This document shows positions 1 through 12,841 of a DNA stretch of 64,000 nucleotides, piece after piece. The stretch's first letter is position 1, and the number at the start of each line of letters is the position of its first letter. The notes beneath the pieces were generated by a model. That model saw only the letters and a list, made by a program, of their open reading frames with translations, did no database searches and was not told where the DNA came from. Source of the DNA: Malachius bipustulatus (lineage: Eukaryota; Arthropoda; Insecta; Coleoptera; Melyridae); NCBI GenBank assembly GCA_910589415.1, contig OU342634.1, positions 23,371,144 to 23,435,143 of the forward strand, given 5' to 3'. Position numbers and translations under genes: made by a program.

Positions 1-2190
1 TGTATACCTTTGCGTAACCTAGCTGTCTTGTCACAGGTTCAAGAGGACATCAGATTCTATGAATAAATATAAGATAAATAAATAGAATTTAAAAAAATAA
101 ATAGAACAGAATTCAATCTTCCGATCTTTGATAATGAACAATGCACCTCTCTGGTCACTGTCAAGAGGTAGTCTACTACTTAAGGTCTTCCGAAAGCATT
201 TCTGCACTGACAGAGAACAGTTTTGTGGCCAAGTCACAACTTTTTTTTTGCAAATTTGAATCAAATTGTAAGTAAAAGGCAGTAAATTTCTTGTGCTGAC
301 GATAACAAAATAAATTCATACTAAGAACTCGATAATTGTCTTTTATATGAACCATAAAAGAACAGTTGTAATTAAGCTGTTGTAATTAAGATGATTTATT
401 ATTTACAAACAAAACATCCTATTTATGCCATTGCGACAAACAAGCGCTGCATATTTCTTTTTTATAAGCAGGCGTCTGTTAGTAATACAAAATAATTGTT
501 CACAGAAGAAACTTATACAACTTGGTGGCAGTGATAGAACATAGTTGCCATTTTCGTTGCCCGAATGCAAATTTTATTGATTTTACTTACGAGAAAAGAT
601 GACTGGGGATAAAGGTCACAGACTTCGAACAAAATTAAAGAAACAAAATGTGGTGGTGTTTAAGGGGTTGTGCTCAGATAATCGCGTGGCTCTAAGCCAG
701 TAAAGGCTGTTACCCAAGTGGGTCACAAGCAGTTATTGTGATAAAGAAAAATAGTCCACCAATTACAAAATTATCTCGCAGCAAGTAATCCCGCCAGGTG
801 GCATACTATTAGTCAGTCGATGAGTAAACATACTAACCGCTTTGCTTTTTCGCTGGCAGGGTCCACATAAGTGTGTGTTTTGCCCAGTTAATTATAAAGC
901 GTAGTTTTTTAAAGAAAAGTTAATGTATATTAAACCTAGAGTCCCTCGATATACAATATATCGAGGAACTCTAATTAAACCCAGTGAAGTCGTGAAATGT
1001 ATGTGCCATATATCACAGGGTGAAGCGCCCATGGACGATTTTACATTGAACTGCTCCTAGATCACAATAGAGAGCGCCATAGCACAAACATTTAATTTTT
1101 TTTTTTGTGGATTATTTTATTATCTACCAACATTGTCAATGTATTTATTTTGAGCTGCAGAGAGCTACTTAAATTTACTTTCTTTTACTTCACTCTAAAT
1201 AACAAAAAAAAAAAATGATATAAAAGAAAACAATCCAATTCACAAATAATTTTGCTGCTAGGTCCGCCCCGAACGAATAGATGTCGTTGTCTCAGTGTCG
1301 TCGACCAAAGGCATATATTTCAGTGAGGGTTTTATATTACAGTGTATTATTATAGTTTATTAAGGTATTTGGTATGAGTTTTTTTTAGTAAATTCATTTT
1401 TAACTTTTGTTAACATCTATAATCCTTGAACACTCTGTATTGTTTTACTACTTGAGAGTTGTAAAGTTGTATTGTTCTACACTTATCAGCCCCGAATCTC
1501 ACGTGACAGTCACACCTTCTAGCCAAATCTGACCACTGACTTTGGCTCTCCTCTCGGCCAACTTGATAGAGGTCAATCCCCTGTCAACTAGAAGGAAAGG
1601 TGAGACGACAAATAACTGGTGTCAAGCGGGACAGCGCTCACATTTCTTAGATTTCTTTATTTTCTGTTGAAGTTGTTTTAATGAGTATGTAACGCTCATC
1701 ATAGGGTTTTGATATTTAATGAAGTTATGGTCGAATTATTAAGCATGGTAACTTCTTGAAATTTCGTTAATTACTAAAGCTCTTATACTTGAAGGAAACT
1801 GTAATTGGACTGGGACATTTATATAATCTACTCTCGCTGGTACCTACTGAAAGTGGACTCCATTTATCTGATATTAAGTGGTTATTAGATAGGTAGGTAT
1901 TCAAAGTAGCTATTGCAATGTTAGGACAGGTTTTATCTAAATGTCGGTTTTCACGCTCATGCAATTTGCTCAAATAAACTGCTGATTCGTCCAAAAATGG
2001 AATTTGTACGAGTGTTGAGTACGTGAGTAAAAATTATTATTTAATGAAACATCGATGGACCAGAAAGATGAATATTAGCACCAGCAGTAGTTGTTTCTTC
2101 ACCTGTCACCCGAATATTAATTGTTGTTTGTTGTGAGTTGTCGGTGATACACAATGTTATGATACACAAGACCATCGAAGTTTATTACAT
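1..2190. other. No gene recognised
   Basis: AT-rich DNA with frequent stops. The short ORFs show no domain. A perfect 12-base inverted repeat (TCCTCGATATAC-type, about 943-967) is the only structure seen. Confidence 0.6.
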
Positions 2191-2312
2191 GGCGATCCTC
2201 CTGGTTCTAAACGGACTTTGCAACTTTTTCTGAATGAAAAGAAAGGAACTACCGATCAGTGTCTGTTATCTGGACGTCGTTAAGGGTCACTATTCATTAG
2301 AAAGGTTTGAAC

Positions 2313-2430
2313 ATAAATACCAGCGGTGAGCAAGAAGCTCAGTAGGCAATTTTGAATTGAAGCGGAAAAGTGAAAACGAATGTGTTTATAAAGAAAGAAC
2401 TTAGTAAAAGCTAAATCCAGTTAAACCAAA
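2313..2430 (+). promoter_or_regulatory. Candidate core promoter and 5' exon
   Basis: A TATA-like ATAAATA at 2313 is followed 26-28 bases later by the arthropod initiator TCAGTA (2339-2344), the correct spacing, and a donor-like AAAA|GTAAGG about 90 bases further on (near 2430). No coding exon was recognised downstream. It may equally belong to an LTR, since a primer-binding-site-like sequence lies just upstream at 2191. Confidence 0.3.
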
Positions 2431-3730
2431 AGTAAGGAAATAAATGTAAATAATTGGTCAAATATACAAATTTGAGATAAATTTTAATAAGTTTTGTTAG
2501 TACTGAGTTTATTACGTGTTTTTGAATAGAAATAAATAATTGTTATTTGGTTTAACAAAACTCTCCGTATAGGTTTGGTTATTAGTAGATGTCTCTTGAA
2601 CAATAATTATTATTATGTGGAGCAAAACAAATTTTTGAAATGTATTTCTCTAGATCAAAGCACCATATTTTTTAATTCACACTTCACATCTCTGAGAGTT
2701 ATTTCGAATTCTATATCGGAAATCACACACACGTTAGCACGTTAGCCTATAGCGGTAATATTTGTAATTCAAATAATATTAGCCGTGAGCAACCTCACAG
2801 GAGCAGGTATTCATTCCACATCTTTGTTGCGGATAAGGTTTTCTGTGAAGTTGGCAGAGTCCAACAATGGAGACAATTCGCAGCCCCAATGCGGAGTGAA
2901 GGGCCTGCGATAAATAATCGCCGGAAGATCGTGACGTTGATATTAATGCTGTTTCCACTTAAGGTGTTCCATTTCATCTATAAGGATCTACAAACTTTCC
3001 CGGGAATCGGTTTAGGATTGCCCTCGGCTCACCAAGTTGCTTCCAGTTGAAGCTATTGGTCGCCCACTTCGGCTGTCACGAGTTTCCCCTATCAGTTATC
3101 ATCTCCCTCAATGATTGCAGTTAAGGTGATCCGCTTAATGTTTGAAATAACATTTACTGAACATCAAAAGTAAACTGAACCGAGGTTAATAAAAGTCTGC
3201 TTCGCGGCTGTTCATCCTATAAAAAATTGTGAGAAGAAAGAAGAAGTTACGTAAAATACACATATTCCGATACATAAATTTGATAGTTGCAGAGATATTC
3301 GTATCAAATATTCGTAACTAATAATTGAATAGACTTTCAATCAACGATTCTACTTAATAGGGTTGTTCCTTTTATAATAGAAGAACTTTACATGCAATAA
3401 TAGTTCACTTCTTAGACAATGTAATAATAAGGGACTCTGTTTTATAATTTTATAAATTAAAGTTGAACTCAGCTTCGTTCACGTCTAAAGGGAGGATACG
3501 AATTTTTATTTGATAATAATAGACTCTATGTAAAATTAATCAATGTTAAGGACACATGTCGAGTTTTCTCAAATTATCCATATCTTTCCTTGCATAACGG
3601 TTGTGTAATAGCAGCCGGCTTATTTTATTTTTTGTTTATCAGAAGTTGTACCTAATTCTGGTATAAGCTTCATTTTACTTATTCCACGTATATTCTGCAG
3701 GATTGGTGAACATAAATATTGATAAGAAGA
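2431..3730. other. No gene recognised
   Basis: No recognisable coding, RNA or repeat structure. A minus-strand frame of 60 codons at 2795-2977 has no features supporting a gene. Confidence 0.6.
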
Positions 3731-4818
3731 TAATAGTCCAGTCAAGGAACGAGGTGTAGAGTGCGTGAGTAGGTACCTAAGCGGTTCCTCGACAAACTTG
3801 TTCAGGGTGCTTAGGGTGTTAACGTAGCAAAAGTCCTCACGTCTAGGTGGTGAGCCGGGAGGTCGGGAGGGGGGCGGCAGGTCCAACTTTTGGGGTTAAA
3901 CTTTTAGGGTTTTGTCTCAAAACGATGCGTCGTGGGATAAATTTAGGTACCTTATAATATATAAAAGCTCATAACATAAAATATACTTTATTCTATCTTT
4001 TTCGAATTCTAGACCGTTTTTGAGCTACTCGGACAAAGTTGACATTTTCAAAATAAATAATTTTACCTCATATTTTTCCCACTTTTGGGGTTTCCGGTTA
4101 TATCTCAAAAACGGTGAGTCGTAGTGAAATATTTTCTCATAATAAATAAAAGCTAATAAAATTGTATAAAACTTTTAACCTATAGGTTTTTTTTTAATTC
4201 CCAACCATTTTCAAACTGCACGCTCGGAAGCAGCCTAAATTAAAAAAAAAAAAATTTACCTTATGTTTTTCTTATCGTCTAAAATATTCATCATCATCAG
4301 AGAAATAAATTCATTTGAAAGAAGTTGAATAGAATTGAATTCCTCTTTAGAATAAATGCAAATAAATCATCAACCAGTGCATGATTATTTACAGCAATTT
4401 AAATTTTTTTGTAAAATGCTGCAATTTTCAGAAAAAGCTGTTTTAATCATACTTCTGACACAGAGCTCTTATTTGTGACAAATAGCTCTAAAATTCTCCT
4501 TCTAAATTCTACTAAGTGTCCTGTGTGTCTTGATGATGTGGGTAAAAAAATTATAGATATATTTAGAAAATTTCAACTTTTACCAAAAACGATTGAGAAT
4601 TCGAAAAAAAAACTATGGAATAGGAGTTTTACATAAGTTTATGAGCTTTTATTTAATACAAGAATTTTTTCCTACGAATCACCGTTCTTGAGATATAACC
4701 TGACCACGTAGACATGTTAACACCCTAAGCGCCCTAAACATGTTTCTGAAGGAATCGCTTAGGTACATGCTCACGCAATCTACACCTACTTTTGGACCAT
4801 TCGTTGATTGGACTATAA
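3731..4818. mobile_element. Fold-back element with about 95-bp terminal arms and internal tandem copies
   Basis: The left arm (3731-3823) and right arm (4716-4818) are reverse complements with some mismatches, sharing TAGTCCA, GTAGGTGTAGA-like and CTTAGGGTGTTAAC blocks. Internally, a unit of about 190 bp with GTCTCAAAACG or ATCTCAAAAACGG and TAAAAGCTAATA occurs twice in tandem (about 3893-4085 and 4086-4250) and once inverted (about 4540-4715). No coding capacity was recognised; frames here read through arms only. Confidence 0.7.
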
Positions 4819-6445
4819 GCAAATGCAAAACACAAAATACTTTACCTAAAGCCGGTTGCATAGGTACTTATACGACATTTTGGTTTGGACGTGTCGACGA
4901 AATGTCTGTTTACAACATAACAATTACAAAGACGATTCACATACCAAGCAGACATGAAAAGACTTGTCGACCAGAAATGTTTCAGGACACTGCTTATTCT
5001 CAAACGACATTTCGACGGCTGCAAATAAGAGGTCGTATGTAGGTGTACAGTAGGTACTACTGCATTAAATTCGACGACATCATGGATTATTTTAGATGTG
5101 CGAAGTAAAATATTTTATTATGACATTTTGAATGTTATGATGTGTCTGCAACATGTTCGTCGATATGTCGAAAATAATGTCATATAAGTATGCGATCGGC
5201 CTAAGTCTTTCGTGTTTTGTATGGTTTCATTCTTCTACTTCTAGCTACTTGCTGATTTACTTTGGTTTGTTTGTTTTCTATAATATAAAGGGATTCAGTG
5301 AAATTAATTTTGAATGTCACGAATCCGTACGGTGAACCCATGCTGTAGAGCCTTTGATTAGCGTCGCTTGAAATGCTGAATTATTCAAAAGGGATTTTTC
5401 CTCTGAAGCTCTTAAATGAGCTGAAACAAAAGGCAGTTGATACTTTTGTTTCATTCTACTACAGGGTGAATCTTTTGCGGATATTAATTCAAGAGAAACC
5501 TTTTTATTTAACCTTACATTATACCGTTCTTTTGCAATTCAAGATATTATTCAAGCTTCAAGCTTGAATAAAATACAATTCAATATAAAAACGCATCAAT
5601 ATTTTCAGTTGGCTCATATTAAAAATATATATGAAATAAATACTTGAAAGTTCAAGGAATTGCCGAAATATAAAGCTCATAGTTTGTCAAAAATTGCCTT
5701 GTGCATGTCCTTTCCAATCCGGATCCATCTCATTGTTCTTATTGAAGTATCACGACTTCAATAGTCTTGGAATTGGCAAGCGAAATGAATTTGATATGCG
5801 TAGGTATCACAAAAGGAAAGATTTGAAAATAATAAAAATTTTGGCTTGTTCTTATTTTGCGACTTTTGTTTGGAAAATTCTGTGGAATCGAAATAAATAT
5901 AAAAGCATGAGCTATAGATGACTGAGAGAGATGAAAGGTTCTAGGATTTTTTTTACCGTGGGCAGCAAGAAATGTATATTGAGTACATAATATTATTCAA
6001 TGAAATTAAAATTCAGATCGATTTTCAATTCCAATCGCGCAAATAACGTCATAAGCATCACGAACATTAAGGACTAGTAATCTCTGGCAGTAATAATTGG
6101 CGTCGTCGCTGCGTTTCTCCTTCAAACAATTGTCGTCGATTGGTAAAATGTCCTTACCGTTCTTAATACTTATGCCGTCATGGCTCCGCTGCCGCGGCGG
6201 CCGAAGGATTAAAAATTCTCAGTATGGATTTCTCAGGTTTTGCCTCAGACTCCACAAAATTATCTACAGAAATATTTTTCAAAGATTTAAAGGTTTCATT
6301 GTTTCAATTCACTAATCGAAGTATTCGAACAAAGAAGATGGATAATTTGTCCACTCAAAATGACGTCACGAATTTTAGCAGTTTTGTCAAAACCTGTGTG
6401 AAATGTTAATTTTTTAACACTTATTCTTGACTATTATTGCGTCTT
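4819..6445. other. No gene recognised
   Basis: Contains scattered GTCGACGAAATGTC / CGACATTTCGACGG-like motifs at 4880-5170, probably old repeat sequence, which create overlapping ORFs on both strands. Nothing else is supported. Confidence 0.5.
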
Positions 6446-7066
6446 TATACAGGTGATCCCGAAATGGCGGACACGGAATACAGGGTGTTGTAGAGGATGC
6501 TCACAAAGACTGTAAATTTAAAAAAAAAATGTGTTCCTCGGCTTCGTTACCGAGATATAGGGTGTCCTTTTTCTAAACTTTAAATCGAAATAGCGTTCAA
6601 ATTTAAACAACCTCCACTGGCAAAATACATGGTTTCACATAACTATAACGATAGTGCTTGCTTTTTATTATTTTTATTATCGGGAACGGAATTACAGGCA
6701 TTCAAAGTTTACCTATTCCCTGTGTTCAACGAAATTTTTCAATGTGGCATCGTTGTTCGAATTCGAGATTTTGAATAATATTATCGAATTTGTATCCGCG
6801 CAACGATTATTGTTTTAAGCTTTGTTGTGTTTCCATTTCATATGTTTCCATGGTAACATCTATCTGGGTATTGTAGACCTACACATTATTTTTCTGCCTG
6901 AAGAAGGGTATCCAGTGCAGTGTTGTGACTTTATTTTCTACAAAAGTGGCCATATCTTCTTAAGGGAGCCATACTGGAGAAAACAGTAAATAAAACTTAG
7001 AATCTTTAATCTACAGTGGATGCTGTGGTGCTGTCCGTGTCCGCCATTTCGGGATCACCCTGTATA
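6446..7066. mobile_element. TIR (MITE-like) element, 621 bp
   Basis: The left end TATACAGGTGATCCCGAAAT, continuing GGCGGACACGGA, pairs with the right end at 7034-7066 (TCCGTGTCCGCCATTTCGGG, then ATCACCCTGTATA) as near-perfect inverted repeats of about 32 bp, with one base missing on the left. No transposase was recognised inside. The ACAGGGTG-type terminus is shared with elements at 20.8, 60.7 and 62.35 kb. Confidence 0.8.
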
Positions 7067-7854
7067 TTTTCCTCATTATCCTCCATGTTTTTAGTATATT
7101 ATGGGATGAGATCAAGGAGTGGCATCATATATTCCCTGACGACGCTGCATTGCAGTTTGGATTTTTCTCTCTCACGTTCCGTCGTTATGGCATTCTAAGG
7201 AGTTAAGTCACATAACTTCAAATCAAGGATAGTCCAACCAGCTTATAAGAACAATACCAGGAAATACGTACTATAGTTTCACGTTCCAATATTCCGGTGG
7301 GGGATGCAGAGATCAAATTGATCTTATATTCGATGAAAAATTATTGAGCTTGCTACCCCCACGTAGCTAACAAAGAATAGAGACATTCTTTCCGATGGCA
7401 ATTGTCTGGCCGGACTCTACTGCAATAAAATCGTTTGGAACGAATGCACGTGATCCTCGAAATGAATCTGTCTTTCATTACTTTGTCTAACCATCCGACG
7501 ATATTTTATTAGAGAAAGTATTTGTTGTAATTGAGGAGATGAAATCTCACAACAACCATCAATAGTCAAACTGATAAATTTATTTGGATTATTGTCATTA
7601 TATCGTGTGAGAAAATGAAAATGTAAATTAAGAAATATAAATTAAACATTCTGGCATGAGTTGTTTCTAGTTTTACAGATTCAATTTAGGACATGGATTT
7701 ATGAAGGTTTTCTCGACTTACCTAAAGAATCTAGAGATCTAATGGAAACTGGCAACAAACAATACCGTCCCGGGTTTCCCGCAAACAGTTTCCATGGGTC
7801 AAGGAAAAATTAAAAATTAATATTTTAGATTTAAATCAAGATTTAGGTTCAAGA

Positions 7855-8450
7855 TCACTTAGACCTAAAAATATTGTTCACGTCATTGACTAAATCTCCG
7901 ACTATGCAGAGGTCAGCATCGAGACAGGCGCAAACGACTTCAAATCCTTCATAAACAGAACATATCTCATCTTGTGACTCGGAAGGGGGTACATACAATG
8001 CAATGTTGCTAATTAGGGAACGTTGGTGATCCAGGAAAAGGTTTACGCAACCAATATCAATAATTAACACAGTCGCGTAAGATTTGACAGACAATAGTCA
8101 GCATCACTTGCTGAGACCTGATAGCTATTAAGACTCCACCACGAGTTTTTCCAGTATCGTGAGGATCTCGATCATTTCTGGAAACAGAGTAGAGTACCTA
8201 CTGTGACGGAAACAATTCACTATCAATTATTAAAGAGTTGCTCATCCATGTTCCGGTGATAGCGTAGGCCATAGCAATAAGATACATTTTTGCTGACTGT
8301 CACTAAAACATTTGTTTTTCTGAGAGTTACATCGGCACCAAAATATAATAATTTTTCCTGCCTTGGGCCCCTGCAAGGAATCTATACTGTGATGCTCGTT
8401 CAATAAAAAGTTATTGGTTTCTAGCAAACGAAATATCTATTTGATGTTTA
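7855..8450 (-). pseudogene. LINE endonuclease-domain relic
   Basis: Minus-strand frames give, in order, ITGTWMSNS near 8250 (like the ITETWL motif of LINE endonucleases), YSVSRNDRDPHDTGKTRGGVLIAI near 8190-8110, then an open stretch (8094-7855) with ISNIALYVPPSESQDEICSVYEGF and DADLCIVGDLVNDVN, matching the YxPP and GDFN landmarks. The usual GDFN is altered to GDLV and frames shift, so it is inactive. No reverse transcriptase follows downstream. Family: APE-type LINE, probably jockey or CR1-like. Confidence 0.65.
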
Positions 8451-11400
8451 TTTGGCAAATAGAGCAATGCTTGTACAATAAAATGGAACGTATTGATTTT
8501 TAGAGTATTTTTTGCGTTTTAATATTCGCTGAGTGAAAAACTGGATTTCGAAAGATTTGACAGAAATTATACTATAAAATAATAATAAAATATTACAAAG
8601 TCTAAAAACTGTTATTAGCAGTTTAGTTCTCTCTATTTTCTTTCACATTCTCTCTATTTTTAAACACGCAATAATATCAGAAAAATGTCAACTTTATCCT
8701 TATTATAAGAGACGTTTTCTGAAGATATTTCAAGAAATACATCAAAAAACAGATGTTAATTTTTTAAAGCTTCACTCGAGCTCGGGTTTTCTAATTCACA
8801 TTTCACAGTGTGTGATTTTAAGCGCTGCATAATGTTGATATGCGATCAAAGAAGAAATATATCCAGAGCAATAACGAAAAAAAATTAAATATTATTTCTT
8901 CGAATTAATTAGTTCAGCAATTACGAGAAAGCAGCTACTGTGCCTATCTTTTCTACTTTGGATGAAATTTTTTATATCTGCGACGCTAATAATGTGACCG
9001 CGTAGCCATCCGATCCTATAAAAAGTTCTGGAGAGTATTAGCTGAAGGAGCGTGGGTTTATTCCACCCTTGCTTTAATACTATCCGCTATCCAGAGATTA
9101 CTTGGGATTCTAAACCGCAAAAATACCAAGTAACGGGATTTTTACCTATAATAAAGAGTTAGAGATAGTTGTCCCAATTTGTTTTAAGAATAAAATATAA
9201 GAAACGATAAATGTACGTTTTTAACTGTATTTTTATGTAATCTCAGTCACCTTTCTTATTAGCAGAGCTCAAGCTTTGCCAAATGAAGTTAATTAATTAC
9301 ACGGATAATGTTATAATATCGCACATCGATGTCATTTTGTGAACATAATATAGGCTAAGTAGTAATTAATATCTGCTAAGTGAATTTTCAAGTAAAGTTT
9401 GTTTGACAACAACCAACCACTTTGTTCTCTATTAATTCGTAGCTGGATTTTCCTCCAACATCCACATGACAAGAACGAAGCCCAACAGTCTATAAATCCG
9501 CTTATCGCTGGTGGAATATGTAAGTTGCGGTAGGTTGTATAATGGATGCACCATCTCCAGTTGCTATTAGAAGACATTAGCGTCCTAAATGACATCAGAG
9601 AAGTTAGTGAGCAAGCGTCTCGGGCGTCTCCACGTCTACCAGCCGCAGACTGATAACAACAACTCTCATCACATAACAAATCTCGATAAAATCAGACTTG
9701 TTGAATGGAAATTAACTGCGTCTGGTCTTAGTAGAGATCAATGCGGCTGGAAAGTTCTAATAAAACTTTTAAAGTTTCGAGAAAAATGAAAAAAACGACT
9801 GTAAATCATATCTTCGCTCTGACAAGAAGCGCGAGAAATAAAACGAAATAAAAATCGAGAAATGGAAAATGCGAGTAGGTGTAGCAAATGGATTGTTTAT
9901 TCAATTTACTCTGTTTGTTTTGTGGTTCGTTAGTTTCACATAACTAGGGAGCAAATAAAAAATAGGCGATTTTTATCAAGGACGAAGGTTTGTTTCACCT
10001 TACAGGGAAACCGGAGCGACATTGATTGTGCAGCCACCCGTAACATGCGGTATATTGACAGTAGATGAGAGTTGACAAGAAAGACCAACCCTGTGATGGA
10101 ATGACAGGCCGTGCTTATATTGCGAATGAAGGGCGATTACCAAGGAGAGCAACCCTGTCAGCCTTTGATGGATGGAAAAACTTGTCACGGCGCATACGTT
10201 ACTGTTTAGTCTTGTACCTAACTGAATCGGGAAATTAATGGGAAGTTCACTTGAAAATTCAAAAAAAAAACCTTTTGAGATTTTGAATAGCGTATACAAA
10301 TCTGAAATATGCGCTTAAAAGTATAAAAGTGTAACATTTTTCATTTCAACCAATATTTATAAACACTTCCATATCTTTTAAAAATTAATCATAAATCAAC
10401 AGCAAATATTTTAGATCAATTATTTGTAGTTCTCGCGTTATACAGTGTGTTAGTTGAGATCGAGCTTGCAAAATCGTTAATGGTTCAGATATGCTTAGTT
10501 GATGCTTTAAAAATATTCATATATACTTTACTTCTATACCTTGATGATACCTTGATGACTTTGTTTTCAAGATACAGAGACTACCATTGATGAAATTTAA
10601 CAGTTTGAACAGCTTGTGTAAAGCTTACAAAAGGTTTTGATTTTCGAAGGACATTAAAAATCTTTTTTTTGCAAAAATGCTTTGTCACTTTCACCTATAC
10701 ATTCGTACACACATAATATACTACACAATATACGTTTATGATAATTATTGTATATCACACTAGATAATAGATATACAAGAAATATAGATCATACATACTG
10801 AAAATATTTATATAATCAATATTTATTGTAAGTTTTACTATAAGTATGATTTTCTGGCTATTCTTTAAACTTTGGCTAAAGAAAGTAGATGCATTAAAAA
10901 AAATATCTGTTTAGTTCCAATAGAAGGTATTTTGGGTAACAAGGGAAGAAAATGAGCTTTACAAGCCCGAGGCAATGAGATGCACGAGCGAGTGAAGTGA
11001 AGCGAGGGAAGATAATATTTAAGGGCTTCTAAAGCGTTTTCTGAACGTTTGACGTTATAACTGTTTTTCGTCTAGCTTACGAAATTGAAAAAGGTAGCAA
11101 TAAAACTCTAATTTTATAAATACATAATTGATTATGTATTTCATTTAAACTAGAAATTATTTATAAAATTAATTATTATAGAAATAAACTCAAAACATTG
11201 GATTAAAGTGACGTTTAAAATATTACCTGATGTTTAAACTTTTCACGAACGCCGTGCTGTCGTGGCTGTGTGTTCGGAAACACCTGGGTCGCCTTGTGCG
11301 TCTTTCAAATCCCTTCTTCAAAAGCGGGGTGATAATCGCAAGACTTGCGCAATGAATATCTCTCATGAATGTTTAACATCAACTATTCTTGTTCTCTCAA

Positions 11401-11750
11401 CATCGTTGGATAAAAATAGAATAAAGGCTGTTTACATAAAACTAATAAGTAGTTCATCTATAAAAGATAAGGATGGCTATATATCCGAGGACTCAGAAGC
11501 CTAAAATGCTGGTGAGGCCGCCCTGTATACTGGCTAAATACACAATGGTATGAAGGCCATAAGGCTCTAAAAAGTGACTAGATTGTCAAAATTTACAAAA
11601 TCGTGAAGGTACATTCTGTCTCTAGGAATTAAGGAAAATAATTACTATTGGTCATATTTTTTGAGTTTAAATAATAATCATTCTCAGGATCGGTGGTGGC
11701 CCGTGGGCCCGTGGATTTCAAAATAAGTGAAGTGTAGTTTCTACACAGCA
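8451..11750. other. No gene recognised
   Basis: Frames up to 115 codons (9679-9332, minus) show no family features. The frame at 9789-9589 overlaps it on the other strand. Otherwise AT-rich intergenic DNA. Confidence 0.5.
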
Positions 11751-11991
11751 CAAGGTCCGGTTAGCTCGAGTTTTTTTGCAAGGTCGTTTTGATATGGTAA
11801 TATCAGCTCAATTTCTTTTCAGGGCATGTTTGACAAGGCTCGAAAAAAAGCTCGAATTTTCGAGCTAACCGTGTTTTGTCAAATTTAATTTGTCAAATAA
11901 ATTCAAGCAGGCCAGACAAAAAAATCAAGCTTGCCGAAACTTGTCAGATACATTGAGCCTTGCAAAAAAAATTAGAGCTTACCGGATCTTG
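11751..11991. mobile_element. Short TIR (MITE-like) element, 241 bp
   Basis: The ends CAAGGTCCGGTTAGCTCGAG (left) and CTTACCGGATCTTG (right) form inverted repeats of about 34 bp with mismatches, both including a T/A-run and TTGCAAGG. Further shorter inverted blocks (AGCTCGAATTTTCGAGCT near 11850) lie inside. No ORF. Confidence 0.65.
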
Positions 11992-12088
11992 AAAAAATCG
12001 AGCTGAATTTGAAAATACAAACTGCTTACTGACTAATCTTATACTAACTAATCTAATCTAATACTGACTAATACTAGAATAATCTAAT

Positions 12089-12841
12089 GCACAAAATTAG
12101 AGGAAAACGTTTTGGGGTTTCCTCATGGATAAACCAGTCACTAGATTTTTGGACAGGGTGTTCTTGAAATTCTCCAACTCCCAGGTTTGTGTTGTCGGCA
12201 TTATGGAGTGACATCAGTTGTAATTAATGTACCAAAATCGACTTTGCACGATTTTCCGTTGAATTGTGAACCTGTCAGACACCAGAAGGCTAATGAGCCC
12301 TCAACAGGCTTGAATGATTGATTCAAACTTCCTGCAAACTATGTCCCAAATTTTTTCAATGTACCACAAGTTTGCAAAGATATAGACAAAAATGCTATGA
12401 ACACTCCATATTATTATTGGGTCACCTCTTCTGTGATGAGAAAAATTGGTTTGCCTGAGCTATCTTGGAATCTTGTGGACGCTTTTTCAGGATTTCGAAA
12501 AATTGACTGTTGCTTCACAACGAATGAGGATATCGGCAAAAAATTGGTACAGAGAGTCTGCAGGGAATTTGAATCAATCACTTGAAGCTCTGGAGCCTGT
12601 TGAAAGTTAATTGACCTTCTGGTGGCTGAAAATTTCCACTGAAAATCGTGCAAAGACGATTTTGGTACATGCTTCATGCCAATAAGTGACGTCATTCTAT
12701 AATGCAAAGATGCACAAAACCTGGGAGTTCAAGAACTTCGAGAGTACCCCGTTGCTTGCTTCATGTAAAATTATTATGAAAAAATCTAGTGACTGGCTTG
12801 TCGGCGAGGGAATCCCAAAAAGATTTCCCCTAATTTTGTGC
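12089..12841. mobile_element. Fold-back element with about 270-300-bp arms
   Basis: The termini are GCACAAAATTAG and CTAATTTTGTGC. The arms at about 12089-12361 and 12535-12841 match as imperfect reverse complements along their length, sharing CAGTCACTAGATTTTT, CCAAAATCG(T)CTTTGCACG, ACCAGAAGG and TTGATTCAAA blocks. The spacer is about 170 bp. Overlapping ORFs of 62-97 codons lie across arms and spacer on both strands and look incidental. Confidence 0.75.

Noticed and set aside
4740..5042. 100-codon plus-strand ORF
   Set aside because: It starts within a fold-back arm and continues through repeat-like sequence, with no domain.
9332..9679. 115-codon minus-strand ORF, briefly considered a LINE fragment
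   Set aside because: Its residues do not line up with LINE motifs in any frame I tried.
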